Notes under the pieces: generated by a model
Told to the model about the DNA's origin: nothing
Seen by the model: only the letters and a program-made list of their open reading frames with translations
The model's database searches: none
Translations under genes and position numbers: made by a program
Shown here: positions 44,877 to 56,918 of the stretch, in pieces
How the letters are laid out: every line of letters starts with the position of its first letter
How positions within the stretch are numbered: the first letter of the stretch is position 1
Source of the DNA: Sabellastarte sp. h YS-2021
Taxonomy: Eukaryota; Annelida; Polychaeta; Sabellida; Sabellidae
Reading direction: 5' to 3'
Length of the DNA stretch: 64,000 bases
Assembly: GCA_964017235.1 (NCBI GenBank)
Contig: OZ024936.1
Span: 46,179,028-46,243,027 of the forward strand

Positions 44877-45624
44877 TTGTATATTGTGTTATGCCTTATG
44901 TCAGTTATAATATTCATATATTCTTGTACTTAAAAATTTATTTGCTCATGGAAATGATTGTAAATCTCTGCTCCAAACAAATGATACGTTCTTCTACTGT
45001 TAAGCTACTAACTTGCACTTCAGAGTAACAACCATTTGAAGTTTTACCCAGTTTTTTCTGTTCTTTTCCAGTTAGTTACAAAGATATGGGATATTATTAT
45101 AGGGTAACCTTGCTTACTTTAACGAACACTGCCAATAGATTAAATCAAGGCTTTTTTTATAACTTTATAAGATTTAGTGACTATTGTAGGCGTCAGCTTT
45201 TAATTCAGATCTTCCACAGGTAGGTTTGTGAGTTTGTGATTGTCGTATTGACATGAGATTGGAGAAGTGACTGTATTAACATCACTCACTGAAGATAGAT
45301 AGTTGAATATTCCTCTCTTCATTTGGATCAACAATCACTCAGTAAATTACTCATGTAAAATCTTGCCTGGGCTAAAATTTTACTAGTTTCACAAAAACAT
45401 ATCGTCCAGAATATCCTAAACACATTTTTATTGTCATCTCCCATTTTAAACGGTATGCCATGTTAAGAGTAAATACCAGTATTGAAAACACTTTTAAAAT
45501 GTAAATTTGAGTCATGCAAAATTACTTCTTAAAATCTCATGCCTAATTTTGATAGCCCAGGGTAAAGGCGCAATGTACTAGTCATGTCTTTGGAGTGGAG
45601 GAGTGTTGGACATCATCTGTAATA
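44877..45624. other. intron DNA, nothing recognised
   Basis: No supported features. Confidence 0.35.
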
Positions 45625-45808
45625 CAGTGTAACCTCAATCATCCAACCTTCTATCATCCGAATATTCAATTTTGTGAACTTTTTCTACTCTCCCATATTT
45701 GAATTTCCCTAATTTGTTTTGTACTAAAATGACAATTCTTTTATGAACCTTCTATTTTCCAAACTAATATGTCACTCACAATCTGTTCAGATAATAGAGG
45801 TTTTGCTG
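45625..45808. mobile_element. pogo/Tc1-mariner-type MITE
   Basis: Flanking TA at 45623-45624 and 45809-45810. Inverted ends CAGTGTAACCTC and GAGGTTTTGCTG, with ATCATCC/GATAATA inside, resemble pogo-group ends. It has no transposase. Confidence 0.55.
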
Positions 45809-46268
45809 TAAATTTTAAAATTATTAACCATGTATAACTCTGTCAAAATGTAGCTCTTACAGCATTAATACAATATACACATGGATATCTGCTGTTTGCT
45901 TATATCGTTCCCTTTATTTCCTTCTTGTAGGGTATCTCTTTGTGTTATTTATTAATCGTCTATTGCTTTAAAGGATAACAAGTACAATGTATCTCCAGTA
46001 TCCCAAAAACTTATAATGCACTCACATCTGAAAAAGTGCAGCATTTTCTGAGGTTAGAACCTCAGAATTGGTTCCACTTCCGACTACCCTTCAATTTGAC
46101 TTGCACAGGTTTTTAAGTTATACAAAGGATGACAATTACTTAATCATTTGCAGAGATTAAATGCTATGAAAGTCATAGTAGAATAAGAATTAACGTCAGA
46201 AATCTATACCCTGAAAATGAGTATTCATAGAAAACTAGTAAAAGCTGTAACTCCCATAATATACTGTT

Positions 46269-46495
46269 AGAGTAAGAAATCTAAAATTCGCCACATATCT
46301 GAAATTCGCCACATGTGAAAATACTAATGAAATAAATGAATCGTGGTGAGATTTGTTGAATGTATAGTAAATTATGGCTTTTTGAACTGAAAAATACCAA
46401 TTTTTAGACAAAAACATCATTTTCTTCATAAAATTAACTAAGGTTTTAGAGGTGGCGAATTTTAGATTCCTGGCGAATTTTAGATTTCTTACTCT
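46269..46495. mobile_element. 227-bp MITE, AGAGTAAGAAATCTAAAATT termini, copy 1
   Basis: Inverted ends AGAGTAAGAAATCTAAAATT and AATTTTAGATTTCTTACTCT, each with a second AATTCGCCA/TGGCGAATT motif inside. Two further copies of exactly the same length are at 59838-60064 and 62025-62251. Flanks here read TT...AATT. Confidence 0.9.
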
Positions 46496-47636
46496 AATTC
46501 ATATGATGAATCATCAGCTTTGATGATTATTCTATACAAACTACAATTTGCATTTTTGTGTGGCTTCTGTTTCTTTCATTATCTGATTTTAAAATCAGGC
46601 TTTTGTATGAATGTTTGAGGTATAAATTTCATCTTGTATTGAACTTTATTGCAGTTATGGGGAAAGCTGAAAACTGTATAAATATATTTATCTGTGTGAT
46701 ATGTCTTTTATATGTAACACTTCTAATTAATGTCAATATTGTTTTATGTTATATCTCATTTGTCCTAACTTTTAACAATTTTGTAACAGTTATTTTACAT
46801 ATTTTGATTAATCTAGGCAGAACAGCATAAAACTACAGAGGTATTTTATAAACATTTTTAGCAAATTTACTTGTTTACTTGTGTGTGATGTCTTTTATAC
46901 TGTTATTATATTTCAATGGCCACACTTTTCTCTTTGCACTATGCCTCTTTGTTATAGAGGACTTAAATGTAAATCAACAAAATGTTTACGTATGTTGTAA
47001 TGTATAAGTATAAAGTGATTAAAGTCAGTCCAAAAAGTGTTAAGTTTATAACCCTTTGCAGGTAACTCTAACCAATCTGTATAGTGCTTAATCTGCACTA
47101 AATGGGATTCTAAGTCACAACAATCAATAACAATATCCAATTTTAAAACTCAGTGAAGCAGGTTGAATGACGAGCCTATGGAGGATACTCAAGAAATATT
47201 CAATTCTTCAAACTGTTCGATAACAACAATTAATTTGGGAATCATATTCTTATTGTGAGTATTTTCTTTGAAGAGAGAAATTAGAAGAAAAAAAAATACT
47301 GAAAGAATAAGATAATTAAATTAGGAATTTTTCAAAATTGCCATTAAAAAAAGTTTTTTTTCCAACCAAAATAATGCATTCATCTTTCTCAACAACTGGC
47401 ATTGAAAGCTTATTTCTTTTTATATGGTAAGTGGTGTTTATCGGTCCTATACAAATACTTTTTTTTTTAATTCGAACAATAAGCAAGGAAATACTGTTCA
47501 GTTTACTTTTGATATTCTGTACATATACTGACAATACTTAGTGATCCTCAAAATATGAAAAAAAATGGAGAATTTGTCAATATATAAATCATATCTATAT
47601 CTATGTCAGTGTGCAAAGACAAGGTGTGTCACAGCG
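46496..47636. other. intron DNA, nothing recognised
   Basis: AT-rich. Hydrophobic frames here are compositional. No exon supported. Confidence 0.35.
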
Positions 47637-48560
47637 GTTTTTACCCCACAGTCCTTCAGGGCTGTCGGGGTATTGTTTTCACTCATGGTGTCCAGATGGG
47701 CGGGTGGGCGGCAGGAAAAAGTTTGTCCGGGCTGTATCTCAGAAGCCGTAAGGTGTTAAGGAAGTTGATACCTCACAGGTAGGGACATTCAGGGTTAGGG
47801 GGTGTAGGTGTGCAATGTCATGATATGACCTTGATTTGACCTTTGACCTTGCCGCAGTAGTGGGTGGACGATTAGACGTGTGCTCGATTAATCGTCGGTG
47901 ACAGTGCACAATCACTGTCAGTTACAATGTTTTCTAATGATCGAATTTTTAGCTTAAATCTTACCTTTCTTTATTTTTCTCAATATCCACATATCTTTTA
48001 TATATTTTACGTATTTTTACTAATAAATTAACAGATTTGTCATGGATTTCGAGTTTGTTTATCTCTAACTGCCACAGGAAGTGGGTATTTTTAGTAGATT
48101 CTAAATGTCGGAACACTGTTATTCTTACCGGATTGACCTATACGTTATCCTGGAAGTGTTTCTTAAATAATAACTAAAAATGGAGTAAAATAATCGATTA
48201 GAGGTCGATCATCGTTCGGAAAAATGGACGAATTCATAATCGACCATGAAAGTTGGAGGCGAGTCCCAACACTACACTGCAGTGACCTTGAGTTTAAAAA
48301 TCTTGTCAGGGCTATATCTCAAAACCTGTAAGATGTAAGAAGTTGATACTGGGTAGGGACATTGGTTAGGGGATGTACTCATGGTGTGCAGCATCATGGT
48401 GTGATCTTGATTTGACCTTTGACCTTGTCATAGTGACCATGAGTTTTAAAATCTTGTTCAGGCTATTGGTTAAGAGGTGTAGGTGTGCATCATGGTGTGA
48501 CCTCTAACTTTGGCTCTGCCAAAGTGTGTTCACCTGCCATATTTGAGACATATTTCTCTT
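47637..48560 (+). mobile_element. repeat family with DR1 motifs, copy 2
   Basis: Starts with a hairpin-like ACCCCACAGTCCTTCAGGGC then TGTCGGGGTATTG, then units with CTGTATCTCAGAAGCCGTAA and ATTTGACCTTTGACCTTG. Perfect DR1 motifs are at 47837-47849 and 48413-48425. It is interrupted by a small element at 47858-48274. The hairpin start and internal units parallel the rolling-circle-like elements. Confidence 0.55.
47858..48274. mobile_element. hAT-type MITE inserted in the DR1 repeat
   Basis: Ends TAGTGGGTGGACGA and the inverted GAGTCCCAACACTA, with flanking octamers TGCCGCAG (47850-47857) and CACTGCAG (48275-48282) agreeing at five of eight. Removing it restores a continuous DR1-repeat unit. 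TAGTGTTGGGAC-type ends with an 8-bp duplication fit hAT. Confidence 0.55.
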
Positions 48561-50199
48561 ATGAGAGAGATATATGGATTGATGCAACGAATTAGTATGT
48601 GCACTTTCACATAATTATGCTATTTCCATTGAGAGCTATTCTCCAATTAATAAATTTTACAGCTTCATAACTTTTAATTTACTGATTAATGCTGTCATGT
48701 TGCTATTGAATTGTATTGTTTTAATACTTTATCTTTATATATATTGTCTTTCTTTTAGATGTTATTTTCTGTACTTAAACATTATTTGTATCCAGATCTT
48801 TGTACTGTTTCACTGCTTCTGTATCTCATGGTGTTGAAAACAATGTCCCCAGGCTGTGGGGTATGGGCATCTCTGATGCTATTTTCCAACTTTATCATTG
48901 GATAGGTGTGGTGCAGGTGCCTGCCTGTTGGAGTTAAGTGCAGAACCTTGACCAACCAGTATGAATTACTTTCTTTCATCCCATCAGCTGCCTACTGTGA
49001 TAATAATCTATACAATATGTCATTAAACACAAATTAATGGATCAACATAGCCAACAATGATGAAAAATCCAGGCCGTGGTTTTGCTTGTGTTCTGTTCAT
49101 TTTCCTCATTCCATATAATTATGTAACCTTGCATGTTTATCTGTGTCAGTTTAACCTAAGAGACTAAGACACATACTCCAGACAAAAGTGAGTCGGCTAA
49201 AAATACTTTCTTCATTCTGCTGCTTCTATTATCTATTATGCATGAGATTATGCTGATTGCAATACACATGTACTTCTTCTCTATATCAATTCCTTTCAGT
49301 AAAAAACTGAGTTTTTCCTGCTCAAGAATTGCAAAAGCCATAAATTTCTGGACAACTCAGTCTGTCTAAAAGCATGTAATTCTTGCTTATCTAACAAAAA
49401 TAACACTCTTCTAATTTCTGAATTTCTTGATTAATTTTCCTTTCCTGAAGCTAGTAGAAATTAAACGATCAGTTTATATTAAAGCAATAGATAATGATCC
49501 TTTGAATATTCAATCAATGCCTGGGCTATTTGTCTGTTTTACTACATTGTTAATGTTTTTCATGCATGCTAATGTTGATTTCTGTTACAATGACAGTTTC
49601 TGTTACATAGTTCAAAGCAGGTTCAATGTGATATTTTTAAAATTAAAACATTTTGCTGGTGTATAGGTGGTAGTGAGGTGTAAATTAAAAAAAAATAATT
49701 TAAATTATTAATATAGTGTAAAATTTGTGGAGGTGATTAGGAGGTTCGTGTTTAATTTTGGAAGGGTATGAATTTTTATGGAAAAACCATATGGTGCATG
49801 AAAAAAATCTTTTAAACTGTTACTTTTAATTTTACTTTTTGTCATTACATTAGTCATAATGAGACCTTTCTATACCTTTGATTTCTGCACAAAAAGGTAC
49901 ATGGTTTAATGACAATTATTTCTCTAGCCCAAGCTTGTTTTATGACACTATTTTTGATCCGTTTTTGATAAAAATTACCAGATTATGAATCTGTGATATA
50001 TAGTATAGCCTTGGGATTGTAGATATTTCTTCAGTTGTCCAGCCAAAACTTTCTTTGTATTTTGCAATTAATTTTTCATTCAGTGTGAGTTAAAGATATT
50101 AAATAGTTATATTTTGACCAGTGTGTAATTTGTATGTTATTATCTACAGTCATTTAATTTCATATCACTGGCCTTTAAGGAGCCTTTATGGCAGAAAAA
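48561..50199. other. intron DNA, nothing firm
   Basis: 48640-48960 resembles 29800-30040, probably the flank of the DR1 repeat family. Otherwise no features. Confidence 0.35.
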
Positions 50200-50330
50200 A
50201 AGGGTCAAAGTTAGGGTTTTACCTCCCCATTCAACAGCCAGGGTTATATTGAGACAGGTCAGCATGATTACTACTTATGGGAATCATTAGAGCACTCAGG
50301 TACCACAGCCAGTGATTAGATGCCCTAGAT
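50200..50330 (-). mobile_element. SINE family 2, degraded copy
   Basis: GGTCAAAGTTAGGGTTTTAC, CAACAGCCAGGGTTATATTG and GAGACAGGTC match the complement of the 12942-13090 SINE body. The head region near 50300-50330 is weak. Confidence 0.6.
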
Positions 50331-50349
50331 ATTAAAAAGTTTGAGATAT

Positions 50350-50490
50350 AAACACTTGGCTGACTCACGATGAGTCTCAGGTAAGGTTTCGGGTTCAAAT
50401 CCAGCTTGTGGTATCATGTAAAAAAGTTCACTGAGGATCTGTTGTCACATGACTTCAGCTGTTAGAAGAGGTGTAAAATCTCTGACCTTT
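50350..50490 (+). mobile_element. SINE family 2, degraded copy
   Basis: Contains a B-box-like GGGTTCAAATCC and a tail CAGCTGTTAGAAGAGGTGTA then AAATCTCTGACC. It forms a head-to-head inverted pair with 50200-50330 and ends about 40 bp before the exon at 50529. Confidence 0.55.
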
Positions 50491-50528
50491 AGTACTGTAC
50501 GAGTCAAGATTACCATTTTCTGTTGCAG

Positions 50529-50611
50529 ATAGAACCTGTGAAACACAGCAGAAGGTACAACAATGTTTCTGGGCGGTTCAGGAAAGTGGAAACTCGAGTC
50601 ACCACAATATT
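50529..50611 (+). CDS. dcdc2-like: DCDC2-family protein, linker and start of DCX domain 2
   Basis: Acceptor TTTTCTGTTGCAG ends at 50528, donor GTAAGA begins at 50612. Reads IEPVKHSRRYNNVSGRFRKV then ETRVTTI plus two bases. This follows the conserved linker of DCDC2 proteins, which in the human protein (from memory) reads VKPVIHSRINVSARFRKP followed by a TIFL strand. Entry phase is 0; exit leaves TT, and the next exon supplies T to give Phe, completing TTIF-VYANN. The 83-base length and phase match both neighbours, which is the strongest support. Confidence 0.87.
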
Positions 50612-51865
50612 GTAAGATACTCAAGTATATTGAAATATACTTGTTTTGTTTTGTGTGTTTAAAGCAGTGGACATGATAATGTTGGTTTCCAAGCATAAAC
50701 TAAGTATTGAGATAACTCACAAGTCATAACCACTATCTCTTCAACTATACAGTTTTGCCGTTTGACTTTTATTTTTTCAGTGATTCAAGTTCTGATCAGG
50801 GTTGGTACCAGAATATTTGTACTAAAGTACTAATCTGGCTACCTTCCATTTGTATGTAACCACAACCATTTTCCTCGCTTAATTTGACTATTTTGACATA
50901 AGTTAAATTTATTCTGTTAAATTGCAGAAAAATATTGGACATTATTTTATCATATTCTGTCAATAATATATTACATGTAGCTATTTTCTCAAAAATAAAA
51001 ATTTTCAAAACACCCATCAGTGTTCATATTTAAACATCAGTTGTGTATCCTGTACGCACATTGATAACTTATTTCATGGTGTTTACTTAATCAAACGCAC
51101 CTGGTTTTCATAGAATTGCTGCTTCTGGGAACTCAGGATAAAATTTCGTTGATAAAAAATACATTAAGACCTACTACTCTAGAAAGATACTGGTCTGTGT
51201 GAATAGTTACGAGTCTCGTGCCAGTGAAGGGTGGGGTGGGTATTAATTTCACACACCTGGTAAAATGGGCTATTGCGACAAATTTATTTTAAAAAAAAGA
51301 CAAAAAACATCAAATGTCTGTTAAAAGAATGGAAGTATGTGAAAGATAAGTATTATATAAACAAGCCAGACTGAAAATGAGGTGTCAATTTTGTTATTTA
51401 CGGAAGTAAACAATATTTTAGCGGTTTTACTGGTGGCTAGTCATAACTTTGTACTGAGTTTCTAAACACAGTCGGCCTGTATTTTGGAATAACCAGGGAA
51501 CCCTGTCACAACTCAAGTAAAAACACAGCTACAACTTTCCAATCAAATTTTCAAAAATTGCTTTGTTTTAAAAATTTGATTTCAATTTTGAAAATACTAA
51601 TAAAGGTATTTTGGTTTCATTATTCCTTTTTAATTCAATGGTTTACAAGCTGATTTTACCAGAACACAGCTGATATGTTGTAGCTGCCAATTTCAAGAAA
51701 GTACAGCCTTAAGTAGATCATCAAAGACAAATAATCAATTCTGGCTTGAATGTCGGTCAGAAAAATACATGATCGGTGATTCTTAATATTAAACCTAGAC
51801 ATAGAGTAGTACAGTACGTCCTGCATCTTGTACATTCTGCCTCAGTGTTTTGTCTTTGTTTTCAG
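50612..51865. other. intron DNA, nothing recognised
   Basis: No repeats or exons recognised. Confidence 0.35.
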
Positions 51866-51991
51866 TGTATATGCCAACAACCACCCCGAGCAGGCATACA
51901 GGCTGGTACTGACATGCAGGATGATGCAGAGCATGAGACAAATACAGGACCTGATCACTGAAAAAACTGGACTCATCAGGCCCTGTTGCAT
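51866..51991 (+). CDS. dcdc2-like: DCDC2-family protein, first half of DCX domain 2
   Basis: Acceptor TTGTCTTTGTTTTCAG ends at 51865. After one carried base it reads VYANNHPEQAYRLVLTCRMM, then QSMRQIQDLITEKTGLIRPC and C plus two bases. It aligns along its length with the first half of DCX domain 2 in DCDC2 (the pattern ANGD...ASRLLIPRKTLNQW...MVTEKITL). The donor GTGAGT starts at 51992, and the two carried bases AT plus A from 58026 give Ile before VYTMDY. The usual Asn-Gly-Asp turn is replaced by NNHPE, and the Arg-Thr segment by CRMM, so the domain is divergent. The last 18 coding bases also form part of the first unit of the minisatellite that follows. Confidence 0.9.
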
Positions 51992-52285
51992 GTGAGTGTC
52001 AACTAAGTACATATGTTTATGTAGGAGACATCAGGCCCTGTAACATGTTAGTGTCAACTAAGTACATATGTTTATGTAGGAGACATCAGGCCCTGTAACA
52101 TGTGAGTGTCAACTAAGTACATATGTTTATGTAGGAGACATCAGGCCCTGTAACATGTTAGTGTCAACTAAGTACATATGTTTATGTAGGAGACATCAGG
52201 GCCTGTAACATATGAGTGTCAACTTGGTACATATGTTTATGTAGCAGACATCAGGCCCTGTAACATATGAGTGTGAACTAAGTAC
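51974..52285 (+). repeat. 55-bp minisatellite, left part, overlapping exon end and donor
   Basis: Units begin CATCAGGCCCTGT, pass through CATGTGAGTGTCAACTAAGT and end CATATGTTTATGTAGGAGA; period measured as 55 bp. Unit 1 starts inside the coding exon (18 bases) and includes the real donor. Later units carry CATGTGAGTG, CATGTTAGTG or CATATGAGTG at the donor position. The array is cut by the DIRS-like element and resumes at about 56723. Confidence 0.95.
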
Positions 52286-52309
52286 ATCATTTTTATTGCA
52301 TTAATACAT

Positions 52310-52482
52310 CCTATCCAATGGACAATTGCTTTACCGGTCGGCGCGACCGGTCCCGCCAAACGCCAGAAAAAGACGTCCTGTATATACTACCGGCAGGACC
52401 GGTCACAGAGTGTGCATTCGCCAGGTGGCGCATCGTACTTCATTTCCTGTTTACCTCTTGATGTCATAGCATCTTTTTCGTT
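52310..52482 (+). repeat. DIRS-type element left inverted terminal repeat
   Basis: Begins CCTATCCAATGG and includes the self-complementary ACCGGTCGGCGCGACCGGT. It is mirrored at 56508-56680. Confidence 0.9.
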
Positions 52483-52604
52483 TGGCGCGAAAGAGTGTGC
52501 AGAAGTTTTTCTTCAGAGATACGTTTTTGAAGTTTTACAACGAACTCTTCCAAGTTTCATGTTTTTTATTAGTACGGAGTAATTCTACTACCTTAATGAT
52601 CATT

Positions 52605-54562
52605 ATGTCGTCTCCTGGACAGAAGCGAGGTTCTTGCGGGCACGTTATGGCCCTTTTCGACAACCATAAGAAATGCGCGCGTTGTCGTGACAAGAGGGTG
52701 GGAGACGACCCCTGTGTCAAGAAGCTGGATTGCCAGATCTGTAAGTCTTTTACACCTGCGCAGATCCACCAGTTAGCAACTCTGACCTACAAGGAAAGGA
52801 AAGAACGCTCTGAGCAGAAGAAGACTGAAGGTAATGCAAGCACGACCCCCACTCTAGTGGACCCTTCAGAAGTTACACTGTTGGGATGGGTTAGCTGTGA
52901 CAAGTCTCCCTCTGTTGATTCTACTCCAAAGAAGAAGAAGCGTTCTGATGGCTCCCCAAGGTCTAGTAAACGGAAACATAGCAGCAAACCTACTTCAGAC
53001 GACCTCAAGTCCCTTGATGACAAGTGGAGTGAGAGATTTTCACGTCTAGAAGCTATGCTGGTAAACCAATCTTTTGCTGTTCCGGTGAGACCGGTGACCT
53101 CTACCTCTGTGGTGCCCAGAGAACACCCTTTCTTTGATCCGGGTGCTTCTTCTAGTGTTATGTCTTCTGAGGGCACTGGTGACGTTGCTACGCAGTTGAT
53201 GGCTACCCAACCTCCGCTGGGGGTTCCCGGTACAGAAGCTGGGAGAGCTGGAGTTGAGAGTGCTACCCACCCTGTTCAGGGCCCCGGTACCTCTGAAGTT
53301 TTAGCCACCCAACCTTTACTGGTTCCCGGTGCAGGGACGGCCACCCAGCCTGCACAGGCTCCTGGTGCGGGTCCTGAGGTTCTGCCTGCCGGTGCTGAAA
53401 CTACGCTGCATAACCTGTCGCCTCCCATTGGCCAGAACTCTGAGGTTGCTAGGGAATATGATAGTGAGGCTGAGTTGGATGGGGAACCGGCATCACCGGC
53501 TAGTATTCACTGCCAGGGTGATTTACCGGACACAGCTACAGATCAGGACCTCTCTGAAGATGCCAATTACAGGGAAACTATTAGAGGGGTGAGAAGTTTC
53601 ATGAACTGGCATCACATCCCAGATTATGACAACTCAGCTGCTTCTATAGATGATAACCCCTTTGCCAGTTCCAGAGAGAAGACTACCGGTAAAGTGTCAG
53701 TTAAATTGCCGGTTGATGAATGGCTCTGCAAAAAACTGGAGAAACTGAATGTAACTATTGCTGAAGGTTATCCTTCTAGAAATTCTGAAACCAGTGGACT
53801 GCTACGTGACCAGTTTGTAAAGACTCCTCGCTTTTCAAAGTGGTATCACCGTATGATATGTAAGCAATTAAGAAGGGAGACGCGTCTACCCAGGCTGTAT
53901 CACACTGGTCTCCGGAGCCTGCAAAGCTGAACAGTGTGTTCTCTAGGGTCGCAAGACGAAGTTTACCTTCTGCTCCAGCTTCCCGTACGTTCAGCCAGGA
54001 TACCCTTAGAAGGTGGGAGAAGGTGTTCAGGGAGCAATCCGTGATGTGTAATCACGCTGCTGGTTTATCTAGATGCCTTACTAAAGTGCAGGATTCAATG
54101 GTTACCCAGCTGAAGTCTCTCCGGTCAGATTCATCAAAGGGCAAGAGTGCTGAAAGAATGCAGCAGGCTGTTGAAGAGCTTGAATATCTGGTGACCTTTA
54201 ACAGGTCAATTTCCCAAGCTATGCAGCGCACCATGCAGGATCTCTCAGAGGGAGTGTTCATCAGCATGGCCAACCTCACTCTGGCACGTCGGGATAGCTA
54301 TCTGGAGTTTATACGTGGTGGAGTGAAACCTGATACCTTAACTGCATTACGCACTTCTCCAGTACATCTACTCTCATTATTCCCAGACAGCTTACTGGTC
54401 AAGGCAGAAGATGATATTTCACGTAGTGAGGAGAGGCGTTCTATGGGTAACACACAGAGGAAACCCGGATGTTTTCATCCGTACGTTCCCTCCAATACTA
54501 GACCTTCACACCAGCCGGACCAGAAGCCCACTACACCGGCTTGGAAACAAATCAGAGACTGA
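52605..54562 (+). pseudogene. gag-like region of the DIRS-type element
   Basis: The likely start is ATG at 52605. The N-terminal Cys/His-rich motif (CGHVMALFDNHKKCARCRDK, then CVKKLDCQICKSF) is the usual DIRS gag signature. A basic stretch with KKKKR and SKRKHSS follows, then a Pro/Ala-rich segment with about five degenerate ATQP...PG repeats (around 53190-53400), then an acidic segment and a helical C-terminal part. No capsid fold can be claimed from sequence alone. Part of a broken fossil. Confidence 0.75.
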
Positions 54563-54870
54563 TAAACTGGTCAGAAAGGTGGAGGTAAAGCCTCAAACTT
54601 CAATCAAAAGCCGGCCAAAGGGTTTAAGAAGCATAAATGACAATTATTGTGTCTCAAATGTGGTTGGATTGAAGGACTCTGTAATTGTATCCGACAAGAT
54701 GGATGGTTTGAACCCACCACCAGTGACTTTAAATGTAGACTCTCATGTTGCAAATGCTCATATTGTTACCGGGTTGCTGCAAAGGAAAGGCATAAATCCA
54801 CAATCCAACCAAGCAGTCCTTCCTTTTAGAGGCACTGTCTCAGCTGATAAACAAGAATGCAGTCGAACCG

Positions 54871-55440
54871 GTGGAAAATCAAAACTCACTGGGGTTTTAC
54901 AACCGGCTATTTTTAGTACCCAAACCCAACGACCGGTGGAGACCGATCCTAGACCTGAGCACCTTGAACACCTTTTTAAACACAGGGACGTTCAAGATGG
55001 AAACCCCAGAGACAATAAGAACCTCCCTCCAAGTAGGGGAGTGGGTCACATCCATAGATTTCAAAGATGCATACTTCCATATACCCATTCACAGTCAGTC
55101 CAGGAAGTACATGCGCTTTCACCTCCAGGGTCGGTCCTACCAGTTCAAAGCCCTACCCTTTGGTCTATCCACAGCTCCCATGGAGTTCACAGTGGTGGCC
55201 AAAGAAGTCAAACTCATGGCACTTCAGAAGGGTATAAGGATCCACCAGTACCTAGACGACTGGCTGGTGAGAACCTCTATCCACCACACCTGTCTCCAGC
55301 ATACTCAAACCCTAGTCACACTTTGTCAGGAATTAGGGTGGCTGGTGAACAAGGAAAAGTCAGAGCTGGTTCCCAAACAGGTCTTCAACTTTGTAGGTTA
55401 CCAGTTCGACCTGAAAGAGGGCAAGGTCAGACCAACAGAA
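54871..55440 (+). pseudogene. reverse transcriptase region of the DIRS-type element
   Basis: Recognised by FLVPKPNDRWRPILDLSTLN, VTSIDFKDAYFHIPI (motif A), FKALPFGLSTAP (motif B), HQYLDDWLVR (motif C) and NFVGYQFDL. The LPFGLSTAP and YLDD forms are typical of DIRS and Ngaro enzymes. Part of a broken fossil. Confidence 0.85.
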
Positions 55441-55489
55441 GAACGTTGGAACGTTTGTACCCCTCACCCAGCTTCCTATCCAAGAACCA

Positions 55490-55985
55490 GCTGGCTAAGG
55501 AAGGTCCAGATAGTGTGGCTCCAGTGGTCATCCCAGCCCTGGCACCATCTCTGGATAGGTCACTCAAGGGTGACAGGTCCCTATGTCCAGTTAGAGCCCT
55601 GCGCTACTACTTGGACAGGACTGCAGACCTCAGGCAGAATAAGGAGTTAGTCTTTGTCTCCTTCAAGAAGGGGTTTGATAAAGACATCTCACCTGCCACC
55701 ATCTCCTCATGGATCAAACAGACTGTGGTTCTGTGTTATGAGCTCTCTGATCAGGAGGCCCTCACCTTACATCAGGTTAAAGCCCATGATGTTAGGGCCT
55801 TTGCTGCCTCTAAGGCTTTCCAATCAGGGATTTCCTTAGATCAGATCTTGTCAGCCTGCCACTGGAAATCTCACAACATCTTCACCCAATTCTATTTGAA
55901 GGATGTTGCCTGGGCTGACTCGGAGCTTTTCCACCTGGGACCTGTAGTGGCTGCCCAGCAGGTGCACCACCAGGCCCAGAATTGA
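55490..55985 (+). pseudogene. tyrosine recombinase region of the DIRS-type element
   Basis: Shows CPVRALRYYLDRT, the HQVKAHDVRAFAAS segment with the His-x-x-Arg box, and HNIFTQFYLKDV containing the putative nucleophile Tyr. Integration by such enzymes normally makes no target duplication, consistent with none being seen here. Part of a broken fossil. Confidence 0.8.
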
Positions 55986-56507
55986 GGGGATGTTTGTATA
56001 TATGTAGATATGTACATATTGTAAATATGTTAGATATGTACATATTGTAAATATGTTAGATATGTACATAGTGTAAATATGTTGAATGTACATATATTTT
56101 CAAAAAAAAAAACCAAAAAAAAAACTGTGACTTGCTTCCCTTGGGAAGTTTATTTCTTCTGGGACTGAACTCAGCCCCACTCTCTCTCTATTTTTCCCTT
56201 CTCAAACCTACTCTGGAAGGGAAGAAAAACATCGGTAGACTCCCGGTTAACCGGTGAGTTGGTGGCCGACCTTGACCGGTCAGGGTTCTCTGACCCTAGG
56301 TCAAATGGGCCTGTACTATTTTGTTTTTGTTATGAGTTCACAGAAGTCCCTAGCTGCTTACCCGCCGACCAAGCGGTAGTTATTCAGCAATTGTCCATTG
56401 GATAGGATGTATTAATGCAATAAAATTGCAAATTTAATCCAATGGGCAGGCAACGCCCACCCAACCGGCCCCGCTATCAGCTTACTAGGGGTCTTACTAG
56501 GATTAGA

Positions 56508-56680
56508 CACGAAAAAGATGCTATGACGTCAAGAGGTAAACAGGAAATGAAGTACGATGCGCCACCTGGCGAATGCACACTCTGTGACCGGTCCTGCCGG
56601 TAGTATATACAGGACGTCTTTTTCTGGCGTTTGGTGGGACCGGTCGCGCCGACCGGTAAAGCAATTGTCCATTGGATAGG
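56508..56680 (-). repeat. DIRS-type element right inverted terminal repeat
   Basis: Inverse complement of 52310-52482 with about two differences, ending GTCCATTGGATAGG. About 40 bp of AT-rich sequence follow before the minisatellite resumes. Confidence 0.9.
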
Positions 56681-56722
56681 GTATTAACTTATAAAAATTT
56701 AATTTACTTATTAAACTTGCAA

Positions 56723-56918
56723 GTTTATGTATGAGACATCGTGCCCTGTAACATATGAGTGTCAACTAAGTACATATGTTTATGTAGGAGACATCAGGCT
56801 CTATAACATGTGAGTGTCAACTAAGTACATATGTTTATGTAGGAGACATCAGGCTCTGTAACATGTGAGTGTCAATTTAGTACATATGTTTATGTAGGAG
56901 ACATCAGGCCTAGTCTCT
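56723..56918 (+). repeat. 55-bp minisatellite, right part
   Basis: Three to four further units of the array that starts at 51974, several with an intact CATGTGAGTG. It is interrupted by the SINE at 56919. Confidence 0.93.

Larger units (their letters stand above)
52291..56722 (+). mobile_element. DIRS-type (tyrosine-recombinase) retroelement, fossil copy
   Basis: Parts: inverted terminal repeats (52310-52482 and 56508-56680) that differ at only about two positions over 165 bp; a gag-like region; a reverse transcriptase; a tyrosine recombinase; and an internal complementary region near 56387-56425 that matches the left terminus in inverse orientation. This is the DIRS plan rather than the direct-LTR plan. 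It is broken, with a few breaks in the pol region, while its ends look whole. The near-identical ends suggest a young insertion. It split the minisatellite inside the DCX intron. Outer limits are approximate within about 40 bp. Confidence 0.85.
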
